From: Acidimicrobiia bacterium
GTDB lineage: Bacteria > Actinomycetota > Acidimicrobiia > Acidimicrobiales > Aldehydirespiratoraceae
Direction: 5' to 3'
Length of the DNA: 64,000 nt
Assembly (NCBI GenBank): GCA_022828135.1
Contig: JAJEJB010000056.1
Span: 1 to 64,000 of the forward strand
A program made the translations under genes and the position numbers. Each line of letters starts with the position of its first letter. The first letter of the stretch is position 1. This document shows, piece by piece, positions 16,644-25,448 of this stretch. The notes beneath the pieces are model-generated. The model was not told the origin of the DNA. It did not search any database and saw only the letters and a program-made list of their open reading frames with translations.

Positions 16644-17848
16644 CGCGAGCCCCCGAGTGGGACCGCGTCCCCGAAGCCGTTCCAGACACCCGCCACTTGC
16701 GCCCGGCCGGAAGAGACTCCGGTGAGGCCCACGATCAACGTCCTGGTGACGAAGGCCTGGACCCGGAAACCGAAGACGACGGTGGCGCCCTCGGCCACAG
16801 TTCGGTTCTCGCCGGGATGGAGTCTGGCGTAGTAGTCGATGGCCGCCGGGTCGGGCATGTCCACCGGCACTGGTTCCGTCGACAGCTCCGACGGGTCGTG
16901 GGCGACGACAGCCCGCACCTCGTAGTTGCCGAACACCGGGTCGACGTACAGCCCCCCGCCGAAGCAGAGCGGCACGCCCTGGTGGACGTGGGCCACCTCG
17001 CTGAGGTAGAGCACCGCGGGCTGCTCGGGGAGGTCCTGCACGCCATGGAGAGGGGTGGTGCCGGTGAGCCCGTGGCCGGGCTCGACCTGGGTGGCACCGG
17101 CCTCAGCCAGCATGCCGAGCACCTCGGTGGAGGTGGTCCCCGGCGCGTTGATCTCCAGCGTCTGCGGGCAGGCGGGGTGACCGCGGGCGATCTCTGCGGC
17201 CCGGGCCAGCGTCTCCGCGTTGGGGGTGAGGCGCGCCCCGCCCGAAGCGGAGTCGAACAGCAGGGCCGGGAACGTGGTCAGCCCGGCGAACTCGGCTCCA
17301 CCCAGCCCGGCGATGCGATCGATCATGGCGGGCAGGTCGTCCAGCGCCACGCCGCCCTCGTGGCCCGGGTAGAAGGTGTCGCCCTCGGCGAACACCCGCA
17401 CCAGCAGCCGCTGGGACCGCCCGGTTCGATGGGCGGCAGCCGCGGCCTCGGTGGCCTTGTTGTCGGAGAAGACTGTCCAGTAGTCCGGATCCAGCCCGGC
17501 GGCCTCGCCCGCCTCGGCTCGAGGCACCTGAACCAGATGGCCGAGATGGCCGAGGTTGTGGCCGTGACGGGCGATCGGTCGGGCGCAGGCCATGTCCACG
17601 GCGACGTAGCCGTCGACACCGCCTGCGGTCATGGCGGCCAGCGCCCCCGGGGCCCGGCCGATCTGCTTGGTCATGGCGTAGACGGTGAGTCCCAGCCGGT
17701 GAGCCTGCCGGCACAGTCCGGCCGTGTTCGTCTCGATCGCGTCGAGATCGAGAACGCAGCTGTTGGCCGGTATCCGTCCCGCTTGATGGAGCTCGACTGC
17801 GGCTTCCAAGAACTGCGGGTTGCGCCTCAGCAACGGTTGCAGGAACAC
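16640..17848 (-). CDS. YhfX-family PLP-dependent alanine-racemase-like enzyme
   Basis: A 402-residue protein whose whole length follows E. coli YhfX: N-terminal MFLQPLLRRNPQFLEAAVEL, SCVLDLDAIETN, the PLP-lysine region VYAMTKQIGR, the GHLGHLVQVP segment, THFP-like LTTFPALLF, VEPGHGLTGTTP and C-terminal VFGFRVQAFVTR. These are fold-III PLP proteins whose reaction is not established; racemisation or epimerisation alpha to an amine is the usual guess. The gene lies inside a sugar ABC operon between permease and ATPase. That placement suggests it processes the imported ligand, for example an amino acid released from an N-acyl sugar. Confidence 0.85.
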   Translation of the reverse strand: MFLQPLLRRNPQFLEAAVELHQAGRIPANSCVLDLDAIETNTAGLCRQAHRLGLTVYAMTKQIGRAPGALAAMTAGGVDGYVAVDMACARPIARHGHNLGHLGHLVQVPRAEAGEAAGLDPDYWTVFSDNKATEAAAAAHRTGRSQRLLVRVFAEGDTFYPGHEGGVALDDLPAMIDRIAGLGGAEFAGLTTFPALLFDSASGGARLTPNAETLARAAEIARGHPACPQTLEINAPGTTSTEVLGMLAEAGATQVEPGHGLTGTTPLHGVQDLPEQPAVLYLSEVAHVHQGVPLCFGGGLYVDPVFGNYEVRAVVAHDPSELSTEPVPVDMPDPAAIDYYARLHPGENRTVAEGATVVFGFRVQAFVTRTLIVGLTGVSSGRAQVAGVWNGFGDAVPLGGSR

Positions 17849-17849
17849 G

Positions 17850-18851
17850 TCAAGTCTCCTTCTGCTCTCGCATGCTCAGAGCGACCGCCAGGATGATGAT
17901 CACGCCCCGGGCGATCAACTGGTCCGCTACCCGCAAGCCCATGAGGATCAGGCCGTTGTTCAGCATGGCCATCACCACCGATCCGGCGATGGCGCCGGCC
18001 ACCGAGGCCCGGCCGCCGAACAGGTTGGTGCCGCCGATGACAACCGCCGCGATCACGGTCAGCAGCAGATTCTCGCCCAGGTCGTGGCGCCCGATGGCCA
18101 ACCGGCCGGCCAGCAGCACACCGGCGAACGAGGCCGCGGCCGCGCTGGTCATCAACGCGGTGATGCGGATGCGGTCGGTGTTGATGCCGAGTGCGGCGGC
18201 AGCCGAGCGATCGGCTCCCACCGACAGCACATGGCGGCCCCAGCGCAGTTGGTGCAGCACGAGATGCCCGATCACGCCGACCACGACGGTCCAGATCAGC
18301 AGCGACGAGATGGGCCCCACCGACCCGGCCCCGAAGACGCTGAGGAAGAGGTCGTTGCGAATCGGCAGTGACTGCAAGTTGTTCATGTTGCGGGCTATGC
18401 CGCTGACGATCCCCAGCATCCCCAGCGTCACCAGGAACGACGGGATGCGCACCTTGACGGCGATGGCGCCGTTGACGAGCCCGATTCCGGCGCCGACGGC
18501 CAGCGCCACGGCGGCGCCGGCCACGAACCCGTAGCTCCCCACCGCCTCGGCGGCAACCAGCGACGACAGGGCACAGATCGCTCCGACCGACAGGTCGATC
18601 TCCGCCGCAGCCAGAGCGAAGGCCATACCCACCGCCATCACCGCGATCGGAGCAGCCTGGCGGCCGATGTTGAGCAGGTTGGAGGCGGTGAGGAACCCGT
18701 CGTCGCGCAGGATCACGGCGAACAGCCCGAAGATCAGCACTGCGGCCATGTACACCACGTACTGGCGCAGTCCCGGATCCTGGCGCCGCCGCGCCAGCCA
18801 CCGGTGGACACCGAGTTGCAGATGCCCGGCCGCGGCGGAGTCGTCTGTCAT
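17850..18851 (-). CDS. Sugar-type ABC transporter permease (second importer)
   Basis: A 333-residue BPD_transp_2 permease with about nine hydrophobic segments. The AEIDLSVGAICALSSLVAAE segment and the late VVIGGTNLFGGRASVAGAIAGS loop are typical of RbsC-like proteins. It ends one base before the YhfX-like start and lies 80 bases after the lipoprotein gene. Confidence 0.9.
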   Translation of the reverse strand: MTDDSAAAGHLQLGVHRWLARRRQDPGLRQYVVYMAAVLIFGLFAVILRDDGFLTASNLLNIGRQAAPIAVMAVGMAFALAAAEIDLSVGAICALSSLVAAEAVGSYGFVAGAAVALAVGAGIGLVNGAIAVKVRIPSFLVTLGMLGIVSGIARNMNNLQSLPIRNDLFLSVFGAGSVGPISSLLIWTVVVGVIGHLVLHQLRWGRHVLSVGADRSAAAALGINTDRIRITALMTSAAAASFAGVLLAGRLAIGRHDLGENLLLTVIAAVVIGGTNLFGGRASVAGAIAGSVVMAMLNNGLILMGLRVADQLIARGVIIILAVALSMREQKET

Positions 18852-18931
18852 GTGTTCCTCACTGAGCCTGCCCGGAGCCCCGGCGACAACTCAATGCTGG
18901 TTGCCGCCGGGGCTTGGGGGGCAAGTCTGCC

Positions 18932-20113
18932 TCAGCCGCCGATGGCGTCGAGGACTTCTTGGGGTGGGTCGGCGGCCAGTGACTGGCGGTAGCCCTCGAC
19001 GATGTTGTCGGCGGTCACGCCGATGGCCGGCACCACCGCGAACGCCGGGGCCGGCTTGCCGAGGATCCCGTAGGCGCCCTCGATGGCCATGGTGCGGCCG
19101 AGGTTGTAGGCCTCGTCGGCGGCTATGCCCACGACGTTGCCGCCCTCGACCAGGTCCAGCGACACGTTGGTGTCGAGATCCATGGTCACCAAAGCCACGT
19201 CGGAGGCGCCCGCAGCCCGAAGGGCGGCCAGCACCCCGTCGGCGGGGCCCGCCGACCACGGCGCGTAGATGCCGTCGAGGTCGGGGTTGCGGGTCAGCAT
19301 GGCTGTGGCGATCTCCTCCGCGGCGGCCGGGTCGGCCAGACCCTGCTCGGCGACGATGGTGATGCCGGGATAGTTGATCTCGATCCAGGCCTTGAACGCC
19401 TGGTCGCGCTGGTTGGTCACGTAGTAGGCGGCGTCATGGAAGATGTAGCCGACCTCGCCCTCGCCTCCGAGAGCATCGGCCAGCAGGTCCGCGGCGGTGA
19501 TGCCCATGGCGGCCAGGTCGTCGGTGACGATGCCCACATAGTCCTCACCGTGCACGTAGCCCTGGGGAACGTTGGACAAGAACACCAGCTGCACACCCGC
19601 ATCCACCGCCGGGCGGAACGCCTCGGCGCCCGCGTCGGGGCCGATGGCCAAACTGATGATGATGTCGGGGCTCAACGCCATGACCGTCTCCACGTCGTTG
19701 GCCTGCTGGGCCGCATCGAACTGGGCGTTGGTCTCAGCAATGACCTCGATCCCGAGCTCCGCGAAAGCGTCACGGGCGCCCTGGCTGACCGCGTCGGTGA
19801 ACGCCCCCGCCGTGTGCCACAACAACGCAGCCGTATGACCGCCCGCCTGCACCTCAGCAACCTCATCATCGCTCAACGCGACCTCGCTGGAAGCAACCGC
19901 CTCCTCACCACCAGGCCCCTGAGTCCTCGGCGCCTCAGCCACAGGCTCCGCCGGTGTCTCGTCGTCAGGTTCCGGCGCTGCCTCGGGCGCCGCGGTCGTG
20001 GCCGGCGGCGCCGCGTCGTCGTCATCGCCGGCACATGCCGCGGCCACCACCGCGAACACTGCGAGCAGCGACACGATCAGCAGCCACTTCGGCCTTTTCC
20101 TGTTGGTTGTCAT
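18932..20113 (-). CDS. Sugar-type ABC substrate-binding lipoprotein (second importer)
   Basis: A 393-residue type-1 periplasmic-binding lipoprotein. A signal peptide with lipobox VAAAC is followed by an Asp run and a Pro/Ala/Glu-rich linker (about 25-75), then the RbsB-like fold (GARDAFAELGIEVIAE, VGIVTDDLAAMGITAADLL, GIYAPWSAGPADGVLAALRA). ATG at 20113 is the only start that gives a signal peptide. It lies 23 bases after the M20 hydrolase gene. The ligand is probably the amino-sugar-containing compound processed by the neighbouring enzymes. Confidence 0.88.
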   Translation of the reverse strand: MTTNRKRPKWLLIVSLLAVFAVVAAACAGDDDDAAPPATTAAPEAAPEPDDETPAEPVAEAPRTQGPGGEEAVASSEVALSDDEVAEVQAGGHTAALLWHTAGAFTDAVSQGARDAFAELGIEVIAETNAQFDAAQQANDVETVMALSPDIIISLAIGPDAGAEAFRPAVDAGVQLVFLSNVPQGYVHGEDYVGIVTDDLAAMGITAADLLADALGGEGEVGYIFHDAAYYVTNQRDQAFKAWIEINYPGITIVAEQGLADPAAAEEIATAMLTRNPDLDGIYAPWSAGPADGVLAALRAAGASDVALVTMDLDTNVSLDLVEGGNVVGIAADEAYNLGRTMAIEGAYGILGKPAPAFAVVPAIGVTADNIVEGYRQSLAADPPQEVLDAIGG

Positions 20114-20136
20114 GGCCCCTCCCTTTGGGTCCGGTT

Positions 20137-21387
20137 TTATGGATCGTGAGCGCCGCACCATTGGGCGATGAAATGAGCGAGCGTGCGGGTGGCCGTCACC
20201 AGCTCGTCGATGGCGAGGCGCTCGAACGGTGTGTGGCAGTTGGAGATGTCGCCCGGCGCGAAGTACACGCCGGGGATCTCCAAGTCCCGAAGGAACGGCT
20301 TCTCCGACCAGTACGGCGCTCCCTCGATGCGGGCCGGTTCGCCGGTCACCGCCTCGATCGACCGGGCCAGCGCGGCCACCCCCGGCTGGTCGGCGGCTAT
20401 CTCGTCGGGTGTGCCCCCGAACCGGTGGTCGCGGGGCGCGCTGAACTCGACGCTGCACTCGACGCCGTGCTCGCTGGCAACCTCAGCGGCGATGGACTGG
20501 ATGCTGGTGGCCGCGGCGTCGAGGCTCTCGCCCGGCAGGATCTTGCGGATCAGCGACAGCTCGAAGCGGCCCGGCACCGCGATGTTGCCTCCCGATATGA
20601 CTGACGTGACCAGCAGGAAGGCCTCGCCCAGCAGTTCGTGGGCGGGCACCGACTCCCGCAGGCGGTCGGAGTGCTCCCACAGGCGGTCGAGCAATCGGTG
20701 CCCGGCTCGCAGGGCGTCGACGCCGAGTTCGGGCCGGCCGAAGTAGGCGGAGACCCCCGTATAGGCGATGTCGGCGATGAGGAAGCCCATCTGGGCGGTG
20801 TAGATCGCGGAGGTGGTCGGCTCGGTGTAGATCGCGAAGTCCGCATCGGGCCGCGGCCCGGCCCGGCCCTCTACCGACGCCCGGATCCCGGCCGAGACGC
20901 CGCTACCGGGCTGGCCCGACTCCTCGTCGCACACGAACAGCGTCGACACCCTTCCGGCGGGCCGCAGCCCGGCGCGACCGAAGGCCCGGACCGCCTCGAT
21001 GGTGGCGCAGATGCCGGCCTTCTGGTCGGCGACTCCCCGACCCCATAGCTCGCCGTCGATCACGTGGGCGCCGAAGGGATCCTCCCGGTCGGTTCCCGCC
21101 CAGTGCTGGGACCAGTCTTCGACGGCCACGGTGTCGAGGTGCCCGGCCAGCAGCAGCGACCTTCCTGCGCCGTCCCCGATCGTTCCGCAGACATTGGGCC
21201 GGCCCGGCTCGCACTCGAAGAGCTCGGCCGAGTCGAAGGCTCCCGACTCGGCCATCTGGCGGCAGGCCCAGCGCGCGAACTGCTCCTCGTTCGGCGTGAC
21301 GCTCGGGATGCGGGTGGCCTCGCGGACAAGCTCGGTGACCGCCTCGCCGTCGACCGCCGACGCGACCCGTGTGGCCGCGCTCGTCAC
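20137..21387 (-). CDS. M20-family metallohydrolase (ArgE/DapE-like deacylase or peptidase)
   Basis: A 416-residue zinc hydrolase. Metal-site motifs are in order: LLAGHLDTV (His, Asp), LWGRGVADQKAG (bridging Asp), CDEESGQPGSG (Glu pair) and NCHTPFE near the C-terminus (last His), with a dimerisation/lid domain between. It starts at GTG 21387, whose GTGA overlaps the ROK-regulator stop; the longer frame is non-homologous. The family hydrolyses N-acyl-amino acids or dipeptides. With a kinase and NagB but no NagA in the operon, this enzyme could be the deacylase that exposes the amino group of the imported sugar. Confidence 0.85.
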   Translation of the reverse strand: MTSAATRVASAVDGEAVTELVREATRIPSVTPNEEQFARWACRQMAESGAFDSAELFECEPGRPNVCGTIGDGAGRSLLLAGHLDTVAVEDWSQHWAGTDREDPFGAHVIDGELWGRGVADQKAGICATIEAVRAFGRAGLRPAGRVSTLFVCDEESGQPGSGVSAGIRASVEGRAGPRPDADFAIYTEPTTSAIYTAQMGFLIADIAYTGVSAYFGRPELGVDALRAGHRLLDRLWEHSDRLRESVPAHELLGEAFLLVTSVISGGNIAVPGRFELSLIRKILPGESLDAAATSIQSIAAEVASEHGVECSVEFSAPRDHRFGGTPDEIAADQPGVAALARSIEAVTGEPARIEGAPYWSEKPFLRDLEIPGVYFAPGDISNCHTPFERLAIDELVTATRTLAHFIAQWCGAHDP

Positions 21388-22574
21388 TGCTGGTCCCCCA
21401 GGATCTCGGGCACCAGGGACTCGTGGATGAAGCGCAACGACATGGACACCGCGCCCACCAGGGCCGCCTGCCGCCCCAATGTCGACGCCGCCAACTCCGG
21501 CGGCGAGGCGACCAGTTGGGAGAGACGACCCCGGACGGCGTCCACGAACACGGGGTTGGCTCCGACCCCGCCGCCGAACACGACCCGGGTCGGGTCGGCG
21601 ATCAGGCACAGGTGCGACACGGCCAGAGCCATGGCTGCCGCCACCTCGTCCAGCACCGCCGACGCGGCGGGGTCGCCGGTGGCCGCGGCCGCGAATATGT
21701 CGGGAACGTCGGCGCTCGCATCGAGTCCCGAGCCGTGGCCATCCTCGATGGCCCGACCGAACCGCTTTCGGATGGACGGCGCGGAGGCCACATCCTCGAG
21801 GGTCACAGGCGCCTCGCCCGGCTCGGGCGGCGACAGCAGCAGCGATCCCAGCTCGCCCGCCGACCCGGTGCCACCCCGGTAGAGGTCGCCGCCGACCACC
21901 ATTCCAAGGCCGATGCCCGTGCCCACGGAGATAGCCGCGAAGTCCCCGTCGGCCTGCTCCTCGCCCATCCGGGTCAGCTCGCCGAGGGCGGCCAGGTTGA
22001 CGTCGTTCTCGACATGGACGCGGGCGTCGAACCTCTCGGAGAGGTAGGCGCCCAAGGCCAGATTGTCGAAGCCGGGGAGGTTGAGGGCCTGTTCGACGCG
22101 ATCACGGCCGGGCCGGTAGATCCCGGGAACACCGACGCACATCGCATGGCATCCGCCGTCGATATTGCGCAACATCTCCGACGCGGCTGTGGTGACACTC
22201 TCCAGTGCGGCGCGGGCATCGGGGCCGGTGGTGAGTTCCTGTTCGGCGACCAGGTTGCCGAACAGGTCGGAGACGCCCACGAGGATCTTGGTCGCGCCGA
22301 TGTCGGCCACCACCGAGTGGCGAGCGGTGGGAACCAACTCGTACAGGGCGGCCGGACGGCCGATCGACCCCGAGCTGGGGCTCTCGTCAGAGATCCGCAC
22401 CAGGCCCGCCGATTCCATGTCGGCGATGAGCGCCGACACGGTGGGCTTGGACAGGCCGGTGGCACGGGCGATGCCGGCCCGCGACATCCGGGTCGGGTGA
22501 GCCGAGAACAGCGCGTCGACTATCCGCTGCCCGTTGAGCAGCCTCAGGACGCCCGAGCCAGAGCCCTCTCCCAT
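21384..22574 (-). CDS. ROK-family transcriptional regulator (NagC/XylR-like)
   Basis: A 396-residue protein with an N-terminal winged helix (about 12-60; ARATGLSKPTVSALIADM) and a ROK sugar-binding domain (DIGATKILVGVSD; ISVGTGIGLGMVVGG; ELGSLLLSP). It lacks a clear zinc CxCGxxGC cluster. It heads the operon and probably represses it until the sugar ligand binds. A promoter with an overlapping inverted repeat lies directly before its ATG, consistent with autoregulation and a leaderless transcript. Confidence 0.88.
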   Translation of the reverse strand: MGEGSGSGVLRLLNGQRIVDALFSAHPTRMSRAGIARATGLSKPTVSALIADMESAGLVRISDESPSSGSIGRPAALYELVPTARHSVVADIGATKILVGVSDLFGNLVAEQELTTGPDARAALESVTTAASEMLRNIDGGCHAMCVGVPGIYRPGRDRVEQALNLPGFDNLALGAYLSERFDARVHVENDVNLAALGELTRMGEEQADGDFAAISVGTGIGLGMVVGGDLYRGGTGSAGELGSLLLSPPEPGEAPVTLEDVASAPSIRKRFGRAIEDGHGSGLDASADVPDIFAAAATGDPAASAVLDEVAAAMALAVSHLCLIADPTRVVFGGGVGANPVFVDAVRGRLSQLVASPPELAASTLGRQAALVGAVSMSLRFIHESLVPEILGDQQ

Positions 22575-22581
22575 ATTGTTA

Positions 22582-22612
22582 GTAACATTACCTTACAAAC
22601 TTACTTTGTCAA
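22582..22612 (-). promoter_or_regulatory. Promoter and operator of the ROK/amino-sugar operon
   Basis: On the minus strand, TTGACA (22607-22612) and TAATGT (22585-22590) are 16 bases apart. The -10 box lies inside the inverted repeat GTAACATTAC (22582-22591). Only 10 bases separate the -10 box from the ATG at 22574, and there is no Shine-Dalgarno site, so the transcript should start at or next to the start codon. Confidence 0.6.
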
Positions 22613-22670
22613 CCGGCTTCCTGAAGTGCCCCGGCCCCAATGCAGGCCCGGACCCGCTGGGCCCGAGCGG

Positions 22671-23780
22671 TTACCGGTCCTCTTCGAACTCCTCTTCCGG
22701 CCTTGGAGCGTGCTGCTCGGCGTGGAGCGCCCGGAAGGCGGCCTGCTCGGCCTCGGACAGGACGGTGGCTGCATGGTCGCTGTCGTCGCGCAGCCAGGTG
22801 GTCTGCTGCGGGAACGGGATCTCGATGCCGGCCGCGTCGAAGGCCTCCTTGAGGCGCAGGCGGATCTCGCGCTCCACCGACCACTGCATCGACGGCTCGG
22901 TCTTGACCGCCAGCCTGAGGCCGACGCCCGACGCGCCCAGGCTCTGGAGGCCGAAGACCGTCGGCGCCTCGGACAGTTCGTCGCCGCCCCACTCCGGGTC
23001 GTCCCAGAGCTCGTTGGCCACCTGCTGCATGATCCCCATGGCGACACGGACGTCGGTGTCGTAGGCCACCTCGATGTCGACCACGGCCTTGGACCAGAGC
23101 TGCGAGTAGTTGCCCACCCGGGCGATCTCGCCGTTGGGGACGTGCCACACCGTGCCCCTGAGATCCCGGATGGTCGTGGACCGCAGCGACACCTCCTCAA
23201 CCGTGCCCGAGGCGTAGCCGAGGTCGACGAAGTCGCCCACCCCGTAGTGGTCCTCGATCAGCATGAACAGGCCCGACAGGAAGTCCTTGACGATCGACTG
23301 GGCGCCGAAGCCCAAGGCCACGCCGCCGATGCCCGCGCCCGCGATCAGCGGCCCCAGGTTCACGCCGATCTCGCCCAGGATGATCAGCGCGGTGAAGCCC
23401 CAGATCAGAGCCACGACCACGCTGCGCAGCACATGGCCCAAGGTCTCGGCCCGGGCCTCGGCCCTGGAGCGCTCCGCCTCGTCGATCAGGGCCCGGCCGG
23501 GGCCCTTCTCCCGCAGCTTCTGCAGCCGCGCGCTGCCGGGCGTGGCCGCGATCCGCTTGGTGAAGCGCACGATGGCCCGCTTGGCGATGCGGGCGACGAA
23601 CCAGGCCACCAGCAGGATGAGCGCGATGCGGATGGGCCGGTCGAGCAGCCAGTCGGCCGCGGTGGCCAAACCGTCGCTCTCGGTCCAGTTGTAGACCTGC
23701 TCGCAGACGAAGCCGCGATTCGACGTGCCGCAGGCGTCTGCTAATCCCTGATTGGTGGATGTCTGAGCGAAGAGGAGCAT
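22671..23780 (-). CDS. MscS-family mechanosensitive ion channel
   Basis: A 369-residue small-conductance mechanosensitive channel homologue that would release solutes on hypo-osmotic shock. Hydrophobic helices lie at about 48-65 and 118-140, and the pore helix with Gly/Ala-rich AGAGIGGVALGFGAQSIVKDFLSG follows. The cytoplasmic MscS beta domain (GYASGTVEEVSLRSTTIRD, VWHVPNGEIARVGNYSQ) comes next, then an acidic C-terminus. ATG at 23780 is chosen over GTG at 23786 because a TAGGGT -10-like hexamer at 23787-23792 lies 6 bases before the ATG and directly abuts the GTG. It is divergent from modA. Confidence 0.9.
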   Translation of the reverse strand: MLLFAQTSTNQGLADACGTSNRGFVCEQVYNWTESDGLATAADWLLDRPIRIALILLVAWFVARIAKRAIVRFTKRIAATPGSARLQKLREKGPGRALIDEAERSRAEARAETLGHVLRSVVVALIWGFTALIILGEIGVNLGPLIAGAGIGGVALGFGAQSIVKDFLSGLFMLIEDHYGVGDFVDLGYASGTVEEVSLRSTTIRDLRGTVWHVPNGEIARVGNYSQLWSKAVVDIEVAYDTDVRVAMGIMQQVANELWDDPEWGGDELSEAPTVFGLQSLGASGVGLRLAVKTEPSMQWSVEREIRLRLKEAFDAAGIEIPFPQQTTWLRDDSDHAATVLSEAEQAAFRALHAEQHAPRPEEEFEEDR

Positions 23781-23859
23781 GGCCACACCCTAGAGGCCGA
23801 GCGGCGGGCCGCCCCTAGGGCACAGTGCCCAATCACGGCCTAGGTAGATTCGGCCGTCT

Positions 23860-24672
23860 ATGGCGGCGGGCAGCACCAACGGCCACCGGCGCCCACCGCG
23901 GACCGTGCCGTGGTTGGCGGCGACGGCCCTGATGGTGGTGGCGACGCTTGGGGCCGCATGCAGCGGCCAGTCTGGCCGCGGTACCGGTGACGGCGACGTG
24001 GTGGTGATGGCCGCCTCCTCGCTCACCGACGTGGTCGAGATCGTCTTCGAGCACCGCGAGAGCGTCACTCCGGTAATCGCGGCGAGTTCGACGCTGGTAG
24101 CCCAGCTCGCGGCCGGCGCCGAGGCCGACGTTCTCATCACCGCCAATGGGGCCACCATGGACCGGGCCGTCTTCGAGGGCTCGGTGCGGGGCGAGCCCGT
24201 CCTCATCGCCACCAACACCCTCGTGCTCGCAACTCCCGCCGACAATCCGGGCGGTGTCACCGGTCTCTCCGACTTATCCCGCAAAGACCTCCTGGTCGGC
24301 CTGTGCGCGGTGGAGGTCCCCTGCGGCCAGCTGGCCGGGCGGGCCCTCGACGAAGCGGGCATCGCGCCCTCCGCCGACACGCTGGAGCCCAGCGTGCGGG
24401 CCCTGGCGTCCAAACTGTCGCTGGGCGAACTCGACGCCGGGCTGGTGTACGCCACTGACGCGAGAGCCGCAGAACTGGCCACTGTCCACGCCCCAGAGCT
24501 GGAGGACCACCTCAACGGCTACTACATAGCATCGGTCTCGGCCGAGCCCCGGCCGGAGGTACAAGCGGTGATCGACGACTTCACGAAGCTCGGCAGTTCC
24601 GGCGCCAAGGCCCTTTACGCATACGGCTTCCTGGGGTCCGACCGTCGGCCGGTATGGCCGGCGCCATCATGA
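23860..24672 (+). CDS. modA: Molybdate ABC transporter substrate-binding protein
   Basis: A 270-residue periplasmic molybdate/tungstate-binding protein. A signal sequence with lipobox-like LGAAC lies at about 20-35. The mature part begins DVVVMAASSLTDV, the typical ModA oxyanion-contact region, with FVASSTLVAQL-like and GLVYATDA segments later. TAGATT at 23845-23850 lies 9 bases before the ATG, suggesting a leaderless message. Its TGA overlaps the modB ATG. With modB and modC it forms a complete importer supplying molybdoenzymes. Confidence 0.9.
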   Translation: MAAGSTNGHRRPPRTVPWLAATALMVVATLGAACSGQSGRGTGDGDVVVMAASSLTDVVEIVFEHRESVTPVIAASSTLVAQLAAGAEADVLITANGATMDRAVFEGSVRGEPVLIATNTLVLATPADNPGGVTGLSDLSRKDLLVGLCAVEVPCGQLAGRALDEAGIAPSADTLEPSVRALASKLSLGELDAGLVYATDARAAELATVHAPELEDHLNGYYIASVSAEPRPEVQAVIDDFTKLGSSGAKALYAYGFLGSDRRPVWPAPS

Positions 24673-25448
24673 GCAACCGGCTGCCCGCCGCGGTGACCTG
24701 GGTGGGGTTCGTGGCCCTCGGCCTGCTGGTGCTGCCCATCGTGGGGCTGCTGCAGAGGGCTCCGTGGTCGTCGCTTCCGTCGATCCTGGGCGAGTCCGAG
24801 GTGCTGGAGGCCCTGCGTGTCTCGCTGATCGTCAGCCTGGCGGCTACCGCAGCCTGCATAGTGCTGGGCCTGCCCCTGGCCTTCGTGCTGGCCCGCCGGC
24901 GACTGCGGTTCCCCCGGATCGTGCGGGCCGTGGTGATGCTGCCCATGGTGCTGCCGCCCGTGGTGGCCGGCACCGCGCTGTTGTTCGCGCTGGGCCGCCG
25001 GGGCCTGGTGGGCCAGTGGCTCGACTCATGGTTCGGGGTGAGCCTGCCGTTCACGACGGCCGGGTCCGTGGTGGCGGCCGCTTTCGTGGCCCTCCCCTTC
25101 TTCGTGGTGACCGTCGAGGCCGCCCTGCGCCAGGCCGGCGACGACCTGGACGAGGCCGCGGCCACCCTCGGCGCGGGAGCCTGGGCCACCCTGGCCCATG
25201 TCACGCTGCCCACGATCCGTCCCGCGCTGGCGGCCGGCACCGCCCTGGCGTGGGCGAGGGCTCTGGGCGAGTTCGGGGCCACGCTCACGTTCGCCGGCAA
25301 CTTCCCCGGCCGGACCCGAACGCTGCCGCTGGAGACCTACCTGGCCCTGGAGCGCAATCCGGAGGCGGCGGTGGCCATCAGCCTGGTCTTGATGGCGGTG
25401 GCTCTGGCCGTGCTGGTCACCCTGCGCGACCGGTGGATGCCGAGATGA
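24669..25448 (+). CDS. modB: Molybdate ABC transporter permease
   Basis: A 259-residue permease with five or six membrane segments and the binding-protein-dependent loop DLDEAAATLGAGAWATLAHVTLP. The late GEFGATLTFAGNFPGRTRTLPL motif is characteristic of ModB. ATG at 24669 overlaps the modA stop (ATGA), and its own stop overlaps the modC start, so the three genes are translationally coupled. Confidence 0.93.
   Translation: MSNRLPAAVTWVGFVALGLLVLPIVGLLQRAPWSSLPSILGESEVLEALRVSLIVSLAATAACIVLGLPLAFVLARRRLRFPRIVRAVVMLPMVLPPVVAGTALLFALGRRGLVGQWLDSWFGVSLPFTTAGSVVAAAFVALPFFVVTVEAALRQAGDDLDEAAATLGAGAWATLAHVTLPTIRPALAAGTALAWARALGEFGATLTFAGNFPGRTRTLPLETYLALERNPEAAVAISLVLMAVALAVLVTLRDRWMPR

Noticed and set aside
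21369..23744. Plus-strand open frame of 791 codons
   Set aside because: It is antisense to the ROK regulator and MscS genes, both strongly conserved; the frame has only His/Arg/Gly-rich composition typical of high-GC shadows.
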